This document shows, in pieces, positions 43,802-51,569 of a DNA stretch of 64,000 bases. The stretch spans positions 1 to 64,000 of the forward strand of contig NZ_JAEHFY010000015.1 of the NCBI RefSeq assembly GCF_016623585.1. Reading direction: 5' to 3'. This DNA comes from Pedobacter segetis. GTDB taxonomy: Bacteria > Bacteroidota > Bacteroidia > Sphingobacteriales > Sphingobacteriaceae. Both the position numbers and the translations under genes were made by a program. A model generated the notes under the pieces. The model had not been told where the DNA came from. It worked only from the letters and a program-made list of their open reading frames with translations, and ran no database searches. Each line of letters opens with the position of its first letter. Positions within the stretch are counted from its first letter, which is position 1.

Positions 43802-44800
43802 TCAGGCTGCGTATTTGTTCAGATCAACATATGCCGACCTTCGTGTCGCAACTGCAAATATTCTTGCCAAAATCTTATTTCTAAGAATGTTAAGCGTAGC
43901 CATCTTACTCTTTCCAACTTGAACCCTTTTGTGGTAATAAGCACTTAGTTCTGTGTCATAACGTGAAGCACATAAAGATGAAATATGGAGCATTTTTTTT
44001 ATCTTTTTATTTGCAAGGCTACTTACCTTGGTCTTGCCTCGATAAGTTGTTCCAGATTCATTCTGGAATGGGGCAGTCCCGGCAAAACAAGCAAACTTCC
44101 TCCATGTACTAAAACGGGTAAAATTGTGAGTGTAAACAATCATATAAGCTCCCACAATCTTACCAACACCTTTGATGCTTGTAATTAGGTCAAATGTGGT
44201 TTTAAGTTCCGGTGTTCTGGAGATGATAAGCTGGATAGTTTTATCTATTTGTTTTTCCTGAACCTTTATCTGCTCAATAAGAGTACTGTAAACAGGAGAG
44301 AAATCCAAAACATCGCTATGCATGAGAAATCGTTTTTGCTCATCTTTGGGAGCTTCGAAACCAGCTCTGGTCTTTACCAAGCGGTCACGTAAGGAAAGTA
44401 AGAGATGTAACTGCATAATCTCTCTATCAGGGAGCTTTGTTAAGATCAGTTTTTCTCTAAAAGTATAAGCATAATCAGCTATTATTTTGGTATCTATCCG
44501 ATCCGTTTTCCCCCTGGCAATACCAAGAGACCTTTTAATCTGTAGCGCAGATATCATGCAGAAAGGGATAGAGGCTTTTGCAAGATAGGTGGCAAGAGGA
44601 ATGGAATAAAGTCCAGTATGCTCAAAACATACTCTGAGTTCTTTACATCCAGAATCGGGAACATGCTTTCCGATCCAGTTTAACAGGGCGTCATAGCCCC
44701 TGAAGGTATTGGTGAAAACCTTGTGCTCATTAAAGCCATTGATAAATGCATCAATAGTGGCCTTAGAGACACCAATACCAACAAAAGTTGTTTGTGTCAT
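43802..44800 (-). CDS. IS110-family transposase (DEDD recombinase)
   Basis: 332 aa. The N-terminal DEDD domain shows FVGIGVSKATIDAFING and ARGKTDRIDTKIIADYA; the C-terminal Transposase_20 domain shows ITSIKGVGKIVGAYMIVYTH, FACFAGTAPFQNESGTT and the serine-containing block. Length is typical. It catalyses RNA-guided DNA insertion by the IS110 mechanism. The gene is intact. It inserted in a mobile-element gene whose N-terminus remains at 43695. The long non-coding region upstream of the transposase (44801-45050) is where this group encodes its bridge RNA. Confidence 0.92.
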   Translation of the reverse strand: MTQTTFVGIGVSKATIDAFINGFNEHKVFTNTFRGYDALLNWIGKHVPDSGCKELRVCFEHTGLYSIPLATYLAKASIPFCMISALQIKRSLGIARGKTDRIDTKIIADYAYTFREKLILTKLPDREIMQLHLLLSLRDRLVKTRAGFEAPKDEQKRFLMHSDVLDFSPVYSTLIEQIKVQEKQIDKTIQLIISRTPELKTTFDLITSIKGVGKIVGAYMIVYTHNFTRFSTWRKFACFAGTAPFQNESGTTYRGKTKVSSLANKKIKKMLHISSLCASRYDTELSAYYHKRVQVGKSKMATLNILRNKILARIFAVATRRSAYVDLNKYAA

Positions 44801-45050
44801 AACGTTGATAATTAAGTAAATAAAAAAGTTGTACCGACTATAACCGTTAACAGGCCTTAAAGCCTAAAATTCTAAATGGTCTCAGAGCAACATGGTGCTG
44901 GCAACAAGGACTCATACCGATTACAGATCTGTCATCTAGCAAGATGTAAAGTTCACCTTGTTGCCGTTACACCAAAGTTTATAAATAATCCCCGAAGTAT
45001 GATATTGACTATTCGGAGTTTGTGCTAAAAGTTAACATCGAAGTTAACGG
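44801..45050 (-). ncRNA. Candidate bridge RNA region of the IS110 element
   Basis: This 250-base non-coding stretch precedes the transposase on the minus strand, the place IS110-group elements encode the bridge RNA that pairs with donor and target DNA. Foldable segments: GGCAACAAGG (44900-44909) with CCTTGTTGCC (44956-44965), inside them ACAGATCTGT (44923-44932) and CATCT with AGATG (44933-44946), and the outer CCGTTAAC/GTTAACGG pair. RNA ends are not visible in sequence. Confidence 0.45.
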
Positions 45051-45086
45051 CAAGATGTCCGGTTGTATCACACCCGATTTTTTATT

Positions 45087-45114
45087 GCGCCCAATACTCC
45101 GAAGTCGTGGGCGC
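45087..45114. other. Candidate oriT hairpin upstream of mobA
   Basis: GCGCCCA (45087-45093) and TGGGCGC (45108-45114) form a 7-bp GC-rich stem with a 14-base loop, 33 bases before the MobA start. A hairpin next to mobA is the normal place for a transfer origin in these elements. ACTCCG in the loop is matched by CGGAGT near 45015. The nick site cannot be named. Confidence 0.45.
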
Positions 45115-45146
45115 TGGAAGCGGTAAAAAAAGAAGGAAAAGAGAGA

Positions 45147-45539
45147 ATGGAAAATGAGAAAAAACAAAGTAGAGACCATTGGTTGCATTTAAGACTGACC
45201 GAGAAGGAAAAACTACAGATTCATAAGTCATTTTTAAAAACTACCCAAAGAAAATTAAGCGACTACGCCAGAAAGATATTGCTAGGCAAACCAATGATCG
45301 CAAGTTACAGAAATGCCTCTATAGATGACCTGATGAACGAGCTCATAAAACTTAGAAAGGATTTGAACGGTCTGGCGAATAACTTCAATCAAACTGTCCA
45401 CAAGCTCCATACTTTGGATCACGGACTGTCTTTAGAGAGCCTGCTAAAGCACTACGAAAAAGAGCGTAAAATCCTGTTTGAAAAAGTGGAGGAGATGCGG
45501 AAAATGACAAACAAACTCGGGGCGGAATGGTTGCGGTAA
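45147..45539 (+). CDS. mobA: MobA-like mobilization accessory protein
   Basis: The open frame runs from a TTG at 45063 across the candidate oriT; the ATG at 45147, behind an AAGGAAAAGAGAG binding site, is preferred (130 aa, MENEKKQSRDHWLHLRLTEK). It is a basic protein with ribbon-helix-helix-like features (LRLTEKEKLQIHKSFLKT, KLSDYARKILLGKP) and a C-terminal helical coil with the mobilization-type segment IDDLMNELIKLRKDLNGLAN, the pattern of the relaxosome accessory MobA of Bacteroidetes. It overlaps the relaxase gene by 13 bases. Confidence 0.82.
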   Translation: MENEKKQSRDHWLHLRLTEKEKLQIHKSFLKTTQRKLSDYARKILLGKPMIASYRNASIDDLMNELIKLRKDLNGLANNFNQTVHKLHTLDHGLSLESLLKHYEKERKILFEKVEEMRKMTNKLGAEWLR

Positions 45540-46786
45540 TCAATTCAGGAAGATCACTTCATAATATCTTCAATTATAACGAGAACAAGGTAAAAGCGGG
45601 AGTGGCAAAATTTATCCTGGCATCAAATTATCCGATGGATACGGAAGAGCTGACCCTTGCCCATAAGCTGAACCGCTTGCTAAACCAAGCAAAACTAAAT
45701 GAGAATGTCAAGCGGAACAGCATCCATATTTCCTTGAATTTTGCAGTTGGGGAGAACATAAGTGAAAATAATCTGAAGGCAATTGCCAGTGAATATATGG
45801 AAACAATCGGCTTTGGTGAACAGCCTTTTTTGGTTTATCAGCACAACGACGCATCGCACCCCCACATCCATATAATTACCACTAAAATTCAAGCAGATGG
45901 GTCACGGATCGACACCCAGAACATCGGTAAAAACAGGAGTGAACCGGCCCGGAAGGCAATCGAAAAAAAGTACAATCTGGTGGAGGCTGAAAAACAAAAG
46001 AAACAAGAAAATCCATTAAAACCAATGGATTTGATCGGAGAAGGAGCGACAAAATTAGAGACAAAAAATGCAATTGCCAAAGTACTAAATGCAGTACTGG
46101 ACACTTACAATTACACCTCTATTCCAGAGCTGAATGCAGTATTAAAAAACTATCATATTGTCGCAGATAGAGGGACGGAACAGTCGAGAGTTTATCAAAA
46201 AAATGGACTTTATTATCGGCTGTTAGATAAACAGGGAAACAAAATATGCACACCAATTAAGGCAAGTTTATTCCAACAAAACCCCGGACTTAAGTTTTTA
46301 GAGAAGCAGTTTACCCAGAATGAAAAATTCAGAAATGCCTACCGAACTTTGCTGAAATCAAGGATAGACGACCTACTGAAAAGTAACACTATCCAGTCGA
46401 TTCATGAGCTAAAGGAAAGGCTCGAAAAAGAGAATATTCAGCTGATATGCAGAATAAATCCGGACGGTATTATATACGGATTAACATATATAGACCATCA
46501 GAATAAATATGTGTTCAACGGAAGCAAATTAGGAAAAAGCTACAGCGCAAAAGCTGTGCAGGAAAGGTTTGAATCCATGCCTTTACGTCAACTATCCAGA
46601 TCAAAAGAAGAAGTTTTATCAGGTGGGAAAATACATTTAGAACCACTTGTCTCTTCCCCTGATTATTTTAAAAACACCTTCGTAGAGGTACTGCTTCAGG
46701 CTGAAAACTACTACGATCCATTGCCATTTCAGTTAAAGAAAACAAGAAGAAAGAAGCGGAGAAAGAAACAGAATACACGTCTATAA
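45527..46786 (+). CDS. mobB: MobB-like relaxase (relaxase/mobilization nuclease)
   Basis: 419 aa. The N-terminal relaxase domain has the three-His metal site HPHIHI (H111, H113, H115) after FLVYQHNDASH, with NRNSIHISLNFAVGENIS-like spacing upstream and GKNRSEPARKAIEKKYNLVE downstream. It nicks oriT and leads the strand into the recipient cell. The C-terminal 200 residues are an unassigned helical extension with basic ends (KTRRKKRRKKQN). Translation is coupled to mobA and 15 bases separate it from the coupling protein gene. Confidence 0.88.
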   Translation: MVAVINSGRSLHNIFNYNENKVKAGVAKFILASNYPMDTEELTLAHKLNRLLNQAKLNENVKRNSIHISLNFAVGENISENNLKAIASEYMETIGFGEQPFLVYQHNDASHPHIHIITTKIQADGSRIDTQNIGKNRSEPARKAIEKKYNLVEAEKQKKQENPLKPMDLIGEGATKLETKNAIAKVLNAVLDTYNYTSIPELNAVLKNYHIVADRGTEQSRVYQKNGLYYRLLDKQGNKICTPIKASLFQQNPGLKFLEKQFTQNEKFRNAYRTLLKSRIDDLLKSNTIQSIHELKERLEKENIQLICRINPDGIIYGLTYIDHQNKYVFNGSKLGKSYSAKAVQERFESMPLRQLSRSKEEVLSGGKIHLEPLVSSPDYFKNTFVEVLLQAENYYDPLPFQLKKTRRKKRRKKQNTRL

Positions 46787-46801
46787 CCTAAAATTACTGC
46801 C

Positions 46802-48721
46802 ATGCAAACAGGAGAAAACGAACAGGCCTTACGGAAAATTTCAGACATGAGCCGCTTTATCGCGATTATCTTATTGATGCTCCATTTCTATTTTTACTGC
46901 TATGGAACATTTATAAGTTGGGGGCTGACAGTGCCATTTACAGATAAGCTACTCCGCCATATCGGGAATACCGGGTTGTTTGAAAAATTCAATTATTCCA
47001 AATACTGGGCACTGCTTTTTTTAATGATTTCATCGATGGGAATAAAAGGTAAAAAAGATGATAAGCTATCGTTTAAACCTGCTTTCGCATATATAGTTAC
47101 GGGATTGATTCTATATTTTTTCAGCAACATTTTATGGAATGCAAGCCATGATTCACATGTGACTTCTGTTTTGTATATGGCTATTACCAGTGGTGGTTTT
47201 CTCCTGATTATTAGTGGAGCAACACTGTTGACAAGGGTTATAAAATCTAAATTGAAACCTGATATTTTCAACACAGCGCAGGAAACTTTCCCGCAGGAAG
47301 AGCGTCATTTAGAAAACGAATACTCCATAAATCTATCAGCAAAATATCTTTTAAAGGGAAAGTATCGAAAAAGTTGGGTAAATGTTATCAACCCTTTTAG
47401 AGGAAACTTGGTGATGGGAACGCCGGGCTCTGGAAAGAGTTATTTCGTCATCAGGCATGTCATTACCCAACATATACAGAAAGGTTTTTCCATGTTTGTT
47501 TATGATTTCAAACTGCCCGATCTTTCAATCATTGTTTACAATACTTGGCTTAAATACAAACATCTTTATCCTGTCGAACCATCATTCTACGTCATCAATT
47601 TCGATGACCTAAGTCGTACCCATCGTTGCAATCCCCTGGACTCCAAAGCAATGACGGATATTACAGATGCTGCAGAATCAGCGAGAACAATTTTGATTGG
47701 ATTGAACAGGGAATGGATAAAAAAGCAAGGCGATTTCTTTATAGAATCCGCCATCAATTTTGTGACCGCTATCATCTGGTTCTTGAAGAAATATGAAGGT
47801 GGGAAATATTGTACACTTCCGCATGTCATCGAACTGATGCAGGTAGAATATGAAAAACTTTTTGTGTTACTGCAATCAGAAAAAGAGATAGAGGTACTGA
47901 TAAATCCTTTCATTAATGCGTATAAAAATGAGGCCATGGAACAATTGGAAGGGCAGATTGCTTCTGCCAAAGTAGCAATGGCAAAATTGTCTTCACCTCA
48001 GTTATACTACGTTCTTTCGGGAAATGATTTCAGTTTGGATATTAATGATCCTGAAAAGCCGAAATTGGTTTGTATGGGAAACAATCCGCAGAAGATTCAG
48101 ATATATGGCGCCGTTTTATCTTTATACGTCAACCGTTTGGCAAAGCTGGTGAACCAAAAGAACAAGCTTAAAAGCAGTTTGATTTTTGATGAGTTCCCTA
48201 CTATTTATTTGAACGGAATCGATAGCTTGATAGCCACTGCAAGAAGTAATAAAGTGAGCACAACATTGGGTATTCAGGATTTGAGCCAGCTAAGAAAAGA
48301 CTACGGAAGAGAGCAGGCAGATGTCATCATGGGAATAGTCGGGAATGTGATTTCGGGACAGGTTACTGGCGATACAGCGAAGCAACTTTCCGACAGAGTA
48401 GGTCGAATTATGCAGGACCGGGAGAGTATTTCAATTAACAGTGGCGACACTTCTATCAGTAGGTCAAAACAATTAGAAGCGGCAGTTCCGGCATCAAAAA
48501 TCTCCGCTTTGAGTTCTGGGCAGTTTGTCGGAATGGTTGCCGATGATCCACAGAATAAGATAGGACTGAAAGCTTTTCATAACGAGATTTTGAATGATCA
48601 CAAGGCTTTGAAAAGAGAAACAGATGGTTATGTGGAGATTCCTCAGATAAGGAAGATAAATGCAGGAGTTGTGGAAGGGAATTATTTAAGAATCAAGAAT
48701 GAGGTTGGCGATATTTTATAG
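46802..48721 (+). CDS. VirD4/TraG-type coupling ATPase (MobC-like)
   Basis: 639 aa. Several N-terminal membrane segments (about 20-150) anchor it; Walker A is GTPGSGKS (206-213) and Walker B is SSLIFDEFPTIY (about 460). ATARSNKVSTTLGIQDLSQL is the TraG/VirD4 sensor region. It links the relaxosome to a type IV channel supplied by another element, since no tra genes for the channel are present here. Together with mobA and mobB it makes a mobilizable, not self-transferable, unit. Confidence 0.88.
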   Translation: MQTGENEQALRKISDMSRFIAIILLMLHFYFYCYGTFISWGLTVPFTDKLLRHIGNTGLFEKFNYSKYWALLFLMISSMGIKGKKDDKLSFKPAFAYIVTGLILYFFSNILWNASHDSHVTSVLYMAITSGGFLLIISGATLLTRVIKSKLKPDIFNTAQETFPQEERHLENEYSINLSAKYLLKGKYRKSWVNVINPFRGNLVMGTPGSGKSYFVIRHVITQHIQKGFSMFVYDFKLPDLSIIVYNTWLKYKHLYPVEPSFYVINFDDLSRTHRCNPLDSKAMTDITDAAESARTILIGLNREWIKKQGDFFIESAINFVTAIIWFLKKYEGGKYCTLPHVIELMQVEYEKLFVLLQSEKEIEVLINPFINAYKNEAMEQLEGQIASAKVAMAKLSSPQLYYVLSGNDFSLDINDPEKPKLVCMGNNPQKIQIYGAVLSLYVNRLAKLVNQKNKLKSSLIFDEFPTIYLNGIDSLIATARSNKVSTTLGIQDLSQLRKDYGREQADVIMGIVGNVISGQVTGDTAKQLSDRVGRIMQDRESISINSGDTSISRSKQLEAAVPASKISALSSGQFVGMVADDPQNKIGLKAFHNEILNDHKALKRETDGYVEIPQIRKINAGVVEGNYLRIKNEVGDIL

Positions 48722-48766
48722 TTAGTATTTGGAATTACAAGTAATCTAAATCCACAATCGAAATTA

Positions 48767-48793
48767 ATTCAGGCTAACTCAGTTATCCTGAAT
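48767..48793. terminator. Hairpin between coupling-protein and integrase genes
   Basis: ATTCAGG (48767-48773) and CCTGAAT (48787-48793) form a 7-bp stem between two convergent genes, a reasonable bidirectional terminator. Confidence 0.4.
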
Positions 48794-48812
48794 ATAACAG
48801 GTCTATTTATAT

Positions 48813-50042
48813 TTAATAGTCCATTTCTATTCTTTCTTTAAGTGCTTTCATATCGGCACTTACCTTAATGTCTAATATTTTTGCGTAATGTTGGGTTGTT
48901 TTGATATTCGTATGACCTAGCATCTTGGACACAGTTTCAATAGGAACACCATTTAAAAGTGTTACTGTGGTAGCAAACGTATGTCTCGCAATATGGAATG
49001 TTACGTTTTTATGTACGCCACATAAGTCAGTAACTTCTTTCAGATATGCATTCATTTTTTGGTTGCTTAGAACTGGTAGAACAGCCTCACTTTCCTCGCA
49101 CTGAGGATGATTTTGATATTTGTTAAGGAGCTTAATTGCCGTTGGTAGTATGGGGATTTTAGAAGGAACATTTGTTTTTTGTCTTTTAATAGAGATCCAT
49201 TTTTCTCCATCTATCCCTGTTATGATATCTTGTTTTCTTAGTTGTTTAACATCCACATAGGCCAAGCCGGTAAAACAACAAAATAAGAACACATCTCTTA
49301 CATATTCCAATCGATTAAACTCAAACTCTTTATCCGCCATCTTTTGGAGTTCTTCCTTGGTTAAAAATATTCTTTCCACTTTTTTAAACTTACTCTTATA
49401 GGAGAGAAACGGGTCGTGGTTAATCCATTGATTAGCCACACATATATGGATGATTTTGCCGAAGTTTCGAATATACTTTACAGCTGAATTATTTGCACAA
49501 TTGCGAACTGATCTTAAATAAAATTCATAATCCATAATGAAAGAATGATCTATGCGATTCAGTTCTATATCTTTTATTTTGAATTTCCATTTAAGGAAGG
49601 ATAAAGTATGTCTCAGAGATGTTTCATAGCGAAGGTGGGTTCCTTTAGTGTATTCTTTACCAATCAAAGCTCTCATTTTCTCATTATGGTCGTTAAAAAC
49701 TTCAACCAAAGTAATCGGACGACTAGTAGGCTTTCCAATATATTGATTCCTTATGTTTTCTGCGGTAATTTCTTGATTGCTGTCCTCTAAAAATTTGAAA
49801 GCAGAATAAATTTTATTCTGTATTTCGTCGAGACTTGCGTTTAGCGATTTGACTTTAATATTATCCTTTTTGCCTTACATTCTTCCAAAACTGGAATTCC
49901 AATGTTTTGGATCGCAATATTGACCGGTACTGGTTTCTGAACGTTGCCCGTTTAATTTAATTCTAGTATAAATTGGGGCAGGACCTGATTGATAGTTTTT
50001 TGGCTTTTTTACAAAAAAAAGTAAGCTGAAGTTCGTTTTCAT
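48813..50042 (-). pseudogene. Tyrosine recombinase/integrase with an in-frame stop
   Basis: From an ATG at 50042 the minus strand reads MKTNFSLLFFVKKPKNYQSG then ...WNSSFGRM, meets TAA at 49875-49877 (codon 56), and continues in the same frame through NIKVKSLNASLDEIQNKIYS to the catalytic domain. The original protein was 409 aa. The C-terminal domain has the Arg in LFCCFTGLAYVDV, HIARHTFATTV (HxxR) and the nucleophile in TQHYAKI. A TTG-started ORF of 298 aa (48813-49709) would keep the core and SAM-like region but lose the arm-binding domain, so mobility is probably lost unless the stop is a sequencing error or is read through. Confidence 0.85.
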
Positions 50043-50139
50043 AATGATTCACTAAATAGTTTACAAATTTAGCGTAACAGCGACTTTTAGTCAAGATGTT
50101 TAATGGTTAAACTAGTTGATATTCAGTGTGTTGATAGTG

Positions 50140-50192
50140 TTTTGGTGAGTTATTTGAAAATCTTATTTAACTCACCAGCTCACTCACCAAAA
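50140..50192. repeat. Inverted repeat beside the integrase, candidate attachment-site arm
   Basis: TTTTGGTGAGT (50140-50150) and ACTCACCAAAA (50182-50192) form an 11-bp inverted repeat, with another AACTCACC between them. It sits about 100 bases outside the integrase start, where attachment or integrase-binding sites are expected. No second copy was found at the far end of the element, so the att role is a guess. Confidence 0.35.
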
Positions 50193-50234
50193 CATCATAA
50201 AATATGCTTTTTTTGATATTTTTTGACAAATAAA

Positions 50235-50267
50235 AAAAACCTGCAATCATTTGATTTGCAGGTTTTT
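50235..50267. terminator. Rho-independent terminator
   Basis: AAAAACCTGCAA (50235-50246) and TTGCAGGTTTTT (50256-50267) form a 12-bp stem with a 9-base loop and terminal T-run on either strand. It lies between the integrase and the DUF1961 gene and could serve the minus-strand DUF1961 transcript as well. Confidence 0.7.
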
Positions 50268-50285
50268 AGTTGATTTTGATGTTTT

Positions 50286-50420
50286 GGAAGTGGACCCGAA
50301 AGGTCATGTCGAGTTAATGATACATGCGGATTGCAAATCCGCAGTTATAGCCTGTTCGGGATGCGCTACGCTTAACATTCCCTACAGCGAGTTTGTAGGC
50401 TTTTTGCCCTCAGCTTTCCG
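50286..50420. repeat. Repetitive extragenic segment
   Basis: The segment holds the hairpin GCGGATTGCAAATCCGC (50326-50342) and TTCGGGATGCGCT (50355-50367), which repeats the core at 6079 and the arm at 2178. It touches the 3' end of the DUF1961 gene. The 380-base gap 50043-50422 holds only this, the inverted repeat and the terminator. Confidence 0.5.
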
Positions 50421-50422
50421 CC

Positions 50423-51193
50423 TTAACTCAAAGTATAAACCCTCAAATTACTGTACTCGCCAATCAAAGGCGCCATTTGCCTAAACCCAATTTTACCGCC
50501 ATTTAAAATCGAACCGAAAGTTTTACCATCATCTGTGTAAGATAAAATAGACAAATCATTAATAAAAAAAGAAATTTTATTATCGAATTTAATGAGTTTT
50601 AATTGATAAGGATCAACCACATTATCCACACATGGAATTGGATCGGCACCTTGGGCTACCATGTGGAAACCATAACTTTTCCTGAGGTTGCATAGATTAA
50701 AAACCCGCTCGTTAGGTTGTTTTCTGCGGAAGTAAGAAAGGTGATAAGTGTTAATGTCGCCATGGTGGTAATCTCCATATTCTCCTGCTCTTTGCTTTAA
50801 AGATTTATCAAAAATACTATGTTCGTTTTTACCTTGTGCGGCAAAAAAAAACATACACAAACCAGGCTCTTTCAAAGGTTTAAATTCCCATGTAATAGAA
50901 ATATTTGCGGGGAAATCTTTATCACACCAAAAAACGAAATTACTTTTTTGCCCCAAACTAGGGTCCAATTTATTCTCCATTTGCATTTTGCCGTTCGGGA
51001 AACTCACTTTTGCTTGTCCCTCCATTATAAAATTGGCTACATCTTTTTCAGAGGCAAGTTCGTTTTCATAAATTAACTTACTGGTATAAATTTCTTTGTT
51101 ATCAGCGGTGGCCGCAAAAGATAATTTAGGCAATAATACAGAGCCTATACCTGCCCCTAAAATTGATTTTACAAATTTAATACGTGAAAGCAT
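50423..51193 (-). CDS. DUF1961 family secreted protein
   Basis: 256 aa with a signal peptide (ILGAGIGSVLLPKLSFAA). Residues 40-255 follow the DUF1961 concanavalin-like pattern: FVFWCDKDFPANISITWEFK, LCMFFFAAQG, GDINTYHLSYFRRKQ, NLRKSYGFHMVAQGADPIPC, FFINDLSILSYTDDG, GGKIGFRQMAPLIGEYSNLR. Members such as Bacillus YesU lie in pectin-type clusters; the enzyme activity is unknown but the jelly-roll fold suggests a lyase or glycan-binding role. It is the first PUL gene beyond the mobile element, transcribed away from the regulator gene. Confidence 0.8.
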   Translation of the reverse strand: MLSRIKFVKSILGAGIGSVLLPKLSFAATADNKEIYTSKLIYENELASEKDVANFIMEGQAKVSFPNGKMQMENKLDPSLGQKSNFVFWCDKDFPANISITWEFKPLKEPGLCMFFFAAQGKNEHSIFDKSLKQRAGEYGDYHHGDINTYHLSYFRRKQPNERVFNLCNLRKSYGFHMVAQGADPIPCVDNVVDPYQLKLIKFDNKISFFINDLSILSYTDDGKTFGSILNGGKIGFRQMAPLIGEYSNLRVYTLS

Positions 51194-51569
51194 CCTATAT
51201 TTTTCTAATTTTATTAAGCTTCCTAAAGTTAATTAAAAGAGATGATCTTATCTTTTAATTTTGCATTTAAACCTTAAGAAAGATGCCATATAAACTAATA
51301 AAAATTTTTGGATAAGTAACTGTTCTAGCAGAGCAAATAACATTCATTGGGCTATATTGAGGCGATCAGTAATTAAATTATTATCCTAATGAAGTAGTAG
51401 TAAGCTTAATTATCAATATAATGTTTCTTTATGGTTTAGTTTTATTTATCAATTAATTAGGCAAATATGGGCAACATTTGGTTAAAGAATAAATCTTATA
51501 AAAAACAGTACCCATAAAATAGAATTAAAATCTTAATTTTAAGTACCATTATAACCAAAAAGCTAAACA
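51194..51569. other. Divergent intergenic region, DUF1961 and hybrid regulator
   Basis: 376 bases of AT-rich DNA between divergent starts. I see no operator pair of the A-D type, no gene, and no convincing -33/-7 promoter pair. It must carry the promoters for both genes. Confidence 0.5.

Larger units (their letters stand above)
43775..45055 (-). mobile_element. IS110-family insertion sequence (boundaries approximate)
   Basis: The element contains the transposase and its 5' non-coding region. IS110 elements lack terminal inverted repeats and often make no target duplication, so ends were set by where the interrupted gene frame stops (about 43775-43790) and by the start of the mobilization region (about 45060). 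An inverted pair CCGTTAAC (44844-44851) and GTTAACGG (45043-45050) lies inside the right part. Confidence 0.6.
42900..50270. mobile_element. Decayed mobilizable element inside the PUL
   Basis: Contents in order: HTH gene, small HTH-like gene, IS110 insertion, mobA, mobB, coupling ATPase and integrase. No conjugative channel genes are present, so transfer needs a helper. The integrase has an in-frame stop and an interior gene is cut by the IS, so the element is probably fixed. Boundaries are approximate: 42.9 kb is where the HTH gene begins and 50.27 kb is the terminator after the inverted repeat. Carbohydrate genes flank both sides. Confidence 0.75.

Noticed and set aside
43802-43922. C-terminal half of the 75-aa ORF at 43695
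   Set aside because: It is the complement of the transposase 3' end and not part of the interrupted gene.
45063-45146. Upstream TTG extension of MobA
   Set aside because: It covers the candidate oriT hairpin, whereas the ATG at 45147 has a purine-rich binding site.
47587-47970. 127-aa antisense ORF in the coupling protein gene
   Set aside because: Shadow of the ATPase gene; no domain and no start signal.
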